In this document: one piece after another, positions 6,644 through 10,707 of the stretch
Position numbering within the stretch: position 1 is the stretch's first letter
Layout: every line of letters begins with the position of its first letter
DNA from: Pseudomonadota bacterium
GTDB taxonomy: Bacteria > Pseudomonadota > Alphaproteobacteria > Azospirillales > Azospirillaceae
Assembly: GCA_023416195.1 (NCBI GenBank)
Contig: JAEZID010000217.1
Location: 1 to 10,707 of the forward strand
Reading direction: 5' to 3'
DNA: 10,707 nt
The notes under the pieces: generated by a model
Seen by the model: the letters and a program-made list of their open reading frames with translations, nothing else
Databases searched by the model: none
Told to the model about the DNA's origin: nothing
Translations under genes and position numbers: made by a program

Positions 6644-6684
6644 ACCCGGAACAAGTCGCCTTAACCCTGGAGGACAAAAAGTTC

Positions 6685-6717
6685 GGCCGCCGCGCGATCA
6701 TCGCGCGGCGGCCTTTT
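6685..6717. terminator. Bidirectional intrinsic terminator
   Basis: A 13-bp perfect stem, GGCCGCCGCGCGA (6685-6697) with TCGCGCGGCGGCC (6701-6713), has a 3-base loop. TTTTC follows rightward and, on the other strand, CTTTTTG follows (the A-run 6676-6680). It ends the OFA copy 1 transcript 42 bp after its stop and can also stop the small minus-strand gene that converges on it. Confidence 0.9.
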
Positions 6718-6787
6718 CGTGCTTGTGTGATGCTCCCCCCAACCCTTGCCCGCCGCCGGCATTCGTCCGGCTTGGCGGCGAACGCGT

Positions 6788-6973
6788 TCAGTCGGGAAAG
6801 TAGGGGCGCGCGTGCCCTTCGCCGCTCTGGTTGAAACGCTCGGACGTCCAGAGGCCCGAGTCGTCGTCGGCATCGGTCGGCGCGCTGTCGGCGTCGCCGC
6901 GGGTCATGACGTAGAGGCCGTGCGCCATCAGTCCGGCCAGCGCGACATAGGCGATCATCTGCGACTCGATCAT
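6788..6973 (-). CDS. Small single-span membrane protein, function unknown
   Basis: A 61-residue protein starts MIESQMIAYVALAGLMAHGL. One hydrophobic segment (residues 6-23) is followed by an acidic, polar tail with DADDDSGLWTSERFNQSG and ending HARPYFPD. The ATG at 6971-6973 is chosen over the longer frame starting at 7141. It follows GGAG at a usable distance, and the upstream extension runs through the intergenic dyad and looks like non-coding translation. It is divergent from the quinone oxidoreductase and convergent with OFA copy 1 across the terminator at 6685. I do not recognise the family. The clear membrane segment followed by a compositionally distinct tail supports a real gene. It could be an accessory of the neighbouring transporter or a cryptic small protein. 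Confidence 0.6.
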   Translation of the reverse strand: MIESQMIAYVALAGLMAHGLYVMTRGDADSAPTDADDDSGLWTSERFNQSGEGHARPYFPD

Positions 6974-7174
6974 GGTTCCGCTCCATTGGCTAGGGGGGCT
7001 GTCACGGGTCAATGTAGGACCACCGAGTCGGGAAGGCAAGAGAATTTTGTATACCAGATGCGAAATACCATAACAGGACGATTTCCACCATCCGGGAAAA
7101 GCCGATGGGGCGGTTTGCGGGGCGGCGAGCCGCCCGGACAATGACGCTTTTCATAACCTGCGAAAGGCGGATCC
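6974..7174. promoter_or_regulatory. Divergent promoter region between small membrane protein gene and quinone oxidoreductase gene
   Basis: This 201-bp gap must hold promoters for both flanking genes. It contains a CTAG-bearing GGCTAGGGGGG (6988-6998), the diverged shared dyad at 7044-7061, and a GC-rich inverted repeat GGGCGGC/GCCGCCC (7120-7126 with 7129-7135). A weak rightward sigma-70 pair is possible, TTGTAT (7047-7052) with ATAACA (7070-7075) at 17-bp spacing, which would overlap the dyad. Confidence 0.4.
7044..7061 (+). promoter_or_regulatory. Diverged copy of the shared dyad
   Basis: ATTTTGTATACCAGAT (7044-7059) matches the OFA copy 1 site at 13 of 16 positions, with an unbroken ATACCAGATGC block running to 7061. 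The left arm is weaker (TTG instead of TGG). TTGTATACCA resembles VanR/FadR-class GntR operators. It lies 113 bp before the oxidoreductase ATG and 70 bp before the small-protein ATG on the other strand, so it could control both. Confidence 0.45.
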
Positions 7175-8176
7175 ATGGCGTTGCCCGAATCCATGATTGC
7201 GGTGGAAGTGAGCCGGCCGGGCGCGCCGGACGTGCTGGCGCCGACGCGCCGGCCGATGCCGGTTCCCAAGCCGGACGAGCTGCTGATCGAGGTGGCCGCC
7301 GCCGGAGTCAACCGTCCGGACGTGCTGCAACGGCTCGGCCGCTACGACCCGCCGCCGGGCATCACCGACATTCCGGGCCTGGAGGTGGCCGGCCGGGTCG
7401 CCGCCGTGGGGGCCGAGGTGTCCGGCTGGTCGGTCGGGGATCCCGTCTGCGCGCTGCTGGCCGGCGGCGGCTATGCCGAATATTGCGTCGCGCCGGCCGC
7501 GCAATGCCTGCCGGTGCCGGACGGCCTGTCCATGGCCGAGGCGGCGGCGCTGCCGGAAACCTTCTTCACCGTCTGGTCGAACGTGTTCGAGCGCGGCCGG
7601 CTGCGCGCGGGCGAGACGCTGCTGGTGCACGGCGGCGCGTCGGGAATCGGAACGACGGCGATCCAGCTCGGCAAGGCGGTGGGCGCGCGGGTCCTTACCA
7701 CCGTGCGCGGCGCGGGCAAGCTGCGGGCCTGCCTCGACCTCGGCGCCGACCGGGCCATCGACTACACGGCGGAGGATTTCGCCGCCGTGGTGAAGGAGGT
7801 TACGGACGGGAAGGGCGCCGACGTGGTGCTGGACATCGTCGGCGGCGACTATCTGGCGCGCAGCATCGACTGCATGGCGGTGGAGGGGCGCTATGTGGTG
7901 ATCGGCTTCGTGCGCGGGCCGAAGGCGGAGGTCAACCTGTTCCCGGTGATGGCCAAGCGTCTGACGCTGACCGGATCAACCCTGCGGGCGCGGCCCGTCG
8001 CCTACAAGCAGGCACTGGCCGAACAGCTGCGCGAAACGGTCTGGCCGCTGATCGCGGCGGGGCGGGTCAGGCCGGTGGTCTTTGAGACGTTCCCCCTGGC
8101 CTCCGCCGCCGAGGCGCACCGCCTGATGGAGAGCAACCAGCACATCGGCAAGATCGTGCTGGCGGTCCGGGCGTGA
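7175..8176 (+). CDS. NAD(P)H:quinone oxidoreductase, zeta-crystallin/PIG3-type MDR family
   Basis: A 333-residue zinc-free medium-chain dehydrogenase/reductase, predicted cytosolic, that reduces quinones or similar electrophiles with NAD(P)H. The N-terminal GroES-like catalytic domain has the family hallmark AAAGVNRPDVLQRLGRYDPP (41-60), then PGLEVAGRV. The Rossmann nucleotide site is VHGGASGIGTTAIQ (151-164), followed by LGADRAIDY. The C-terminal block LTLTGSTLRARPVAYK and the ending HIGKIVL are characteristic of the PIG3 branch. There are no structural or catalytic zinc cysteine clusters. The ATG at 7175 has AGGCGG at 7165-7170. Met7 is a second, less supported start. The gene is monocistronic and ends 4 bp before a bidirectional terminator shared with the second OFA gene. 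Its position between two OFA genes, with a related upstream dyad, suggests co-regulation. A direct metabolic link is not evident, and the substrate is unknown. Confidence 0.92.
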   Translation: MALPESMIAVEVSRPGAPDVLAPTRRPMPVPKPDELLIEVAAAGVNRPDVLQRLGRYDPPPGITDIPGLEVAGRVAAVGAEVSGWSVGDPVCALLAGGGYAEYCVAPAAQCLPVPDGLSMAEAAALPETFFTVWSNVFERGRLRAGETLLVHGGASGIGTTAIQLGKAVGARVLTTVRGAGKLRACLDLGADRAIDYTAEDFAAVVKEVTDGKGADVVLDIVGGDYLARSIDCMAVEGRYVVIGFVRGPKAEVNLFPVMAKRLTLTGSTLRARPVAYKQALAEQLRETVWPLIAAGRVRPVVFETFPLASAAEAHRLMESNQHIGKIVLAVRA

Positions 8177-8180
8177 AAAC

Positions 8181-8215
8181 GGAAAAGGGCGCGATTCTGT
8201 ACCGCGCCCTTTTCC
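8181..8215. terminator. Bidirectional intrinsic terminator between convergent genes
   Basis: A perfect 13-bp inverted repeat, GGAAAAGGGCGCG (8181-8193) with CGCGCCCTTTTCC (8203-8215), encloses a 9-base loop. The A4/T4 blocks inside the arms supply a U-run in either direction. It serves the oxidoreductase (stop at 8174-8176) and OFA copy 2 (stop at 8243-8245). Confidence 0.9.
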
Positions 8216-8242
8216 ATAGTTCGACGGCTGTTCCCTGGGCGG

Positions 8243-9544
8243 CTATTCGGCGGGCTGGGCGGTCAGGCACTCCGCCGGGCGCCGGTCGCCGTTGACGAAG
8301 CGGGCGCGCATCGGCTTCAGAACGAACAGCGCCAGGATCGCGGCAAGCGCGTTGACCGACGCGGCGAGATAGAACACCACCATCCAGCCCCCCGTCGCGT
8401 CGGCGATGATGTTGCCGAACGGGATCAGGAGCGCCGCCGTGCCCTTGGCAGTGTACAGCATGCCGGCGTTTGTGGTCGCGTACTTCGACCCGAAGGTGTC
8501 ACCGCAGCAGGCCGGGAACAGGCTGTAGATCTCGCCCCAGGCGAAGAACACCAGACCCGTCAGCACCACGAAAGCGATCGGATCGCGCCCGTAGACGCTG
8601 AGCGCGACGATGCCCGCCGCCTCGATGGTGAAGGCGATGAACATGGTGTTCTCGCGGCCGATGTGGTCCGACACCCAGCCGAAGAAGGGGCGCGTCAGCC
8701 CGTTGAGCACGCGGTCGATGGACAGGGCGAAGGTCAGCGCCGGCAAAGTCAGCCCCAGGATGGACACCGGCACGCCGTCCAGTTGGAAATCCTTGGCGAT
8801 GGGGCCGAGCTGGGCGGTGGCCATCAGGCCGCCGGCGGCCACCATGGTGAACATCAGGTACATGACCCAGAACACCGGCGTCCTGACCATCTGCGCCGGC
8901 GTGCAGCTCTCGCGGTTCTGCACCACCAGCGCCTTGCTCACCTGCGGCACCTGTCCGTGCTTGGGCTCCTTCAGGAACCAGCCGAGCAGGAAGACGACGG
9001 CGCCCTGGCCGATGCCGAAATACAGGAAGGTCACCTCGTAGCCGGAGGCGTGGATCATGTTGGCGATCGGCACCACGGTCAGCGCCGAGCCGGCGCCGAA
9101 GCCGGCGGCGGTCAGGCCGGCGGCCAGCCCGCGGCGGTCGGGGAACCATTTCAGCGCGTTGCCCACGCAGGTGCCGTACACGCCGCCCGCCCCGATGCCG
9201 CCGATGGCCGCGCCGAGATAGAGCAGCAACAGCGAGTCCGCGACCGAGTTGACGGCCCAGGACACGGCGCACAGGACGCCGCCGAGCAGCACGACGATGC
9301 GCGGCCCGTACCGGTCGACGAACCAGCCCTCGACCGGGACCAGCCAGGTTTCCGTGACCACGAAGATGGTGAAGGCCACCTGAATGGCCGCGAGGCCCCA
9401 GCCATGTTTTTCGCTGATGGGTTCGACGAACAGGGTCCAGCCATATTGCAGATTGGCGATCATCGACATGCAGATGACGCCGATCAGCAATTGGACCCAT
9501 CGCGCAGCGTGCGGCCCGGCCGCGCGTGCATCGACTTGCCGCAT
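8243..9544 (-). CDS. OFA-family (OxlT-like) MFS oxalate/formate-type antiporter, copy 2
   Basis: A 433-residue, ~12-span inner-membrane carrier, paralogous to the product of 5300-6643. Hand alignment of the first 40 membrane residues gives 22 identities, and several later blocks are nearly identical (DHIGRE.TMFIAFTIE, NALKWFPD, IANMIH). The OxlT substrate residues are retained as Arg285 (LTRPFFGWVSD), Trp336/Tyr340 (WGEIY) and Lys367 (YTAKG), again with 27 residues from Tyr to Lys. TM1 reads NLQYGWTLF. Differences from copy 1 include the cytoplasmic loop after TM6 (KHGQVPQVSK), the CC pair at 346-347, and a shorter tail without the Ala run. The start at 9544 has GGAGG at 9551-9555, 6 bases upstream. 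It lies downstream of the glycerate kinase on the same strand, but a 243-bp gap with its own putative promoter makes separate transcription likely. Substrate may differ from copy 1. Confidence 0.94.
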   Translation of the reverse strand: MRQVDARAAGPHAARWVQLLIGVICMSMIANLQYGWTLFVEPISEKHGWGLAAIQVAFTIFVVTETWLVPVEGWFVDRYGPRIVVLLGGVLCAVSWAVNSVADSLLLLYLGAAIGGIGAGGVYGTCVGNALKWFPDRRGLAAGLTAAGFGAGSALTVVPIANMIHASGYEVTFLYFGIGQGAVVFLLGWFLKEPKHGQVPQVSKALVVQNRESCTPAQMVRTPVFWVMYLMFTMVAAGGLMATAQLGPIAKDFQLDGVPVSILGLTLPALTFALSIDRVLNGLTRPFFGWVSDHIGRENTMFIAFTIEAAGIVALSVYGRDPIAFVVLTGLVFFAWGEIYSLFPACCGDTFGSKYATTNAGMLYTAKGTAALLIPFGNIIADATGGWMVVFYLAASVNALAAILALFVLKPMRARFVNGDRRPAECLTAQPAE

Positions 9545-9644
9545 TTGGTTCCTCCCCGGATACCTCTTGAACGACTTTTTATTTGATTTTTATTGTCTTT
9601 TGAGCGGAGGCCGCGTCTGGGCTTGATCCCCGTCTGCATGGAAC

Positions 9645-9663
9645 GCCGCCTCTGGCATGCCAA
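9645..9663 (-). promoter_or_regulatory. Shared dyad / putative operator or promoter of OFA copy 2
   Basis: On the minus strand this reads TTGGCATGCCAGAGGCGG. TGGCATGCCA (9653-9662) is a perfect 10-bp palindrome. Aligned in gene orientation with the OFA copy 1 site it matches at 14 of 17 positions (TGGCAT, CCAGA and GC are all shared). GG (9661-9660) and GC (9649-9648) are separated by exactly 10 bases, the sigma-54 spacing, with a good -24 half (TTGGCATG) and a poor -12 half. It is about 104 bp ahead of the ATG. Confidence 0.5.
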
Positions 9664-9721
9664 ACTCGGTATTCCTTGGCCGCAGAACGTGAGTGTGCCC
9701 AACAATTGCCGACAGCAACAA

Positions 9722-9757
9722 CCTAGCTTGTCGGCTAGGACTCCCATTCCCTAGGCT
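9722..9757. repeat. Cluster of CTAG-containing repeats
   Basis: CCTAGC (9722-9727) and GCTAGG (9734-9739) are perfect arms around TTGTCG. A third element, CCTAGGCT (9750-9757), is itself palindromic in CCTAGG and could pair with either. CTAG is normally rare in high-GC proteobacterial DNA, so three in 32 bp is notable. It may be a multi-site operator or a weak terminator for the glycerate kinase. Confidence 0.4.
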
Positions 9758-9787
9758 AAACCAAAAGGATATGACGTTTGGGGGGGG

Positions 9788-10707
9788 CTAGAGGACCAGT
9801 ACCGCGCGGAAATCGTTGACGTTGGTCAGGGTGGGGCCGGTAATCAGCAGGTCGCCCAGCGCGCTGAAGAATCCGTAACCGTCGTTGTCGGCCAGCCGCT
9901 CCTTGGCGCTGATGCCCAACTCGGCGGCGCGCGTGAGGGTGGCGGGGGAGAGCAGGGCGCCCGCGTTGTCCTCGGTTCCGTCGATGCCGTCGGTGTCGGC
10001 GGCCAGCGCGTGCACGCCGGGCAGCCCGTCCAGCGCGACGGCGAGCGCCAGCAGGAATTCCGCGTTGCGGCCGCCGCGCCCGTGGCCGCGCACGGTGACG
10101 GTCGTTTCGCCGCCGGACAGCAGAACGCAAGGGGCCGGGGCAGGCTGTCCATGGCCGACGATCTGCCGGGCGATCCCGGCATGGACCAGCGCCACCTCGC
10201 GGGACTCGCCCTCCAGCGCGTTGCCGAGGATGACCGGGGTGACTCCGGCCCGGCGCGCGACCTCGGCGGCGCGCTCCAGGGCCATCTGCGGTGTGGCGAC
10301 CAGGACCGTGCGCGCGGCGGCAAGGCGCGGGTCGCCGGGCTTCGGGGTCTCGTCGCGCCCGGCCAGCAGATGGTCCATCACGGATTTCGGCGGGTCGATG
10401 CGGTATTTCTCCAGCACGGCCAGCGCGTCGGCGGTGCTGGTCGGATCGGGCACCGTCGGGCCGGAGGCGATGACCGACAGGTCGTCGCCCGGCACGTCGG
10501 AGATGACCAGCGAGACCAGCCGCGCCCGGGTCGCCGCCGCCAGCCGCCCGCCCTTGATGGACGAGAGGTGTTTGCGCACACAGTTCATCTCGCCGATGTT
10601 GGCGCCGGAGCGCAGCAGCGCCTTGGACACCGCCTGCTTGTCGGCCATGGTCAGGCCGGGCGCCGGCAGCGCCAGCAGGGCCGATCCGCCGCCGGAAATC
10701 AGGCAGA
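9788..10707 (-). CDS. gckA: Glycerate 2-kinase, type-2 (MOFRL family), 5'-truncated by window edge
   Basis: The enzyme phosphorylates D-glycerate with ATP to 2-phosphoglycerate, the exit of the glyoxylate-tartronate semialdehyde-glycerate pathway. The frame stays open to the window edge, and the first in-frame Met in view (10648) is internal. Upstream of it the translation reads CLISGGGSALLALPAPGLT, the family's Gly-rich nucleotide motif. Next come EMNCVRKHLSSIKGGRLA, a conserved block near the active site, then LVISDVPGDDLSVIASGPTVPDPTS. The C-terminal MOFRL domain follows, with LLSGGETTVTVRGHGRGGRNAEF, LAADTDGIDGTEDNAGA and the terminal block TLTNVNDFRAVLV. About 306 residues are visible; the family is usually a little over 400, so roughly the first quarter is missing. 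Older databases label such proteins TtuD or hydroxypyruvate reductase. It is upstream of OFA copy 2 on the same strand. Confidence 0.94.
   Translation of the reverse strand, partial: CLISGGGSALLALPAPGLTMADKQAVSKALLRSGANIGEMNCVRKHLSSIKGGRLAAATRARLVSLVISDVPGDDLSVIASGPTVPDPTSTADALAVLEKYRIDPPKSVMDHLLAGRDETPKPGDPRLAAARTVLVATPQMALERAAEVARRAGVTPVILGNALEGESREVALVHAGIARQIVGHGQPAPAPCVLLSGGETTVTVRGHGRGGRNAEFLLALAVALDGLPGVHALAADTDGIDGTEDNAGALLSPATLTRAAELGISAKERLADNDGYGFFSALGDLLITGPTLTNVNDFRAVLVL

Larger units (their letters stand above)
9545..9787 (-). promoter_or_regulatory. Promoter and leader region of OFA copy 2
   Basis: A 243-bp gap with no reading frame of merit. Reading toward the gene it holds a G8/C8 homopolymer at 9780-9787, directly after the glycerate kinase stop; a weak CCAAA/TTTGG stem (9761-9765 with 9777-9781); and several CTAG-bearing elements, including a perfect hairpin CCTAGC/GCTAGG (9722-9727 with 9734-9739) and CCTAGGCT (9750-9757). 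The shared dyad follows at 9645-9662. Last comes an unusually A-rich stretch on the sense strand (9565-9600) just ahead of the ribosome-binding site. No clear glycerate kinase terminator is visible. Confidence 0.5.

Noticed and set aside
6531..6986. 151-codon minus-strand frame overlapping the small membrane protein gene
   Set aside because: Arg-rich low-complexity translation that crosses the bidirectional terminator at 6685 and the end of the transporter gene. The 61-codon frame has a membrane segment and ends before the terminator.
8663..9586. 307-codon plus-strand frame opposite OFA copy 2
   Set aside because: Antisense shadow with His/Gln/Gly/Arg-rich sequence and no domain.
1..10707. 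CRISPR array, tRNA/rRNA, insertion sequence or prophage
   Set aside because: No spaced direct repeats, no cloverleaf or CCA end, no transposase or terminal inverted repeats, and no integrase were seen. The region looks like settled metabolic chromosome.

Overview
The window is a stretch of a high-GC (roughly two-thirds G+C), gene-dense bacterial chromosome or chromid. Protein flavour, codon use and gene content suggest an alphaproteobacterium of the Rhodospirillales, most likely Azospirillum or a close relative. That placement is by eye and not proven. Eight protein genes are supported. Two of them run off the window edges: the formate dehydrogenase beta subunit at the left and glycerate kinase at the right.

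Layout. Positions 1-3683 carry the last two thirds of fdsB (NuoF-like FMN/4Fe-4S subunit) and all of fdsA (917-residue Mo-bis-PGD catalytic subunit) of a soluble NAD-dependent formate dehydrogenase. The two are coupled through an ATGA overlap. A long GC-rich hairpin separates them from an IclR-family regulator (3775-4602). A ~700-bp gene-free stretch follows (4603-5299). It holds a run of strong inverted repeats, two intrinsic terminators with U8 tails, a plausible small RNA between them, and the promoter/leader of the next gene. Positions 5300-6643 encode an OFA-family (OxlT-like) oxalate/formate-type MFS antiporter, closed by a near-perfect bidirectional terminator. A 61-codon minus-strand gene for a small membrane protein (6788-6973) is divergent from a PIG3-type NAD(P)H:quinone oxidoreductase (7175-8176). 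A second OFA transporter lies on the minus strand (8243-9544), converging on the oxidoreductase at a 13-bp bidirectional terminator. It is preceded by a 5'-incomplete type-2 glycerate kinase on the same strand (9788-10707).

How the genes fit together. The content points to use of C1/C2 acids. Oxalate (or a related small carboxylate) would enter and formate leave or enter through the two OFA carriers. Formate would be oxidised to CO2 with NADH by FdsAB. Glycerate kinase would feed the glyoxylate-tartronate semialdehyde-glycerate branch into central metabolism. The oxalate-activating enzymes (formyl-CoA transferase, oxalyl-CoA decarboxylase) are not in the window, so the substrate is inferred.

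The most interesting non-coding signal is a shared dyad, about TGGCATRCCAGAKGC, found in the same gene-facing orientation upstream of both OFA genes. A diverged copy lies between the small-protein gene and the oxidoreductase. It looks like a common operator and would make these units a small regulon. In both OFA copies it also fits the GG-N10-GC spacing of a sigma-54 promoter. The other notable region is the hairpin-dense double-terminator stretch after the iclR gene.
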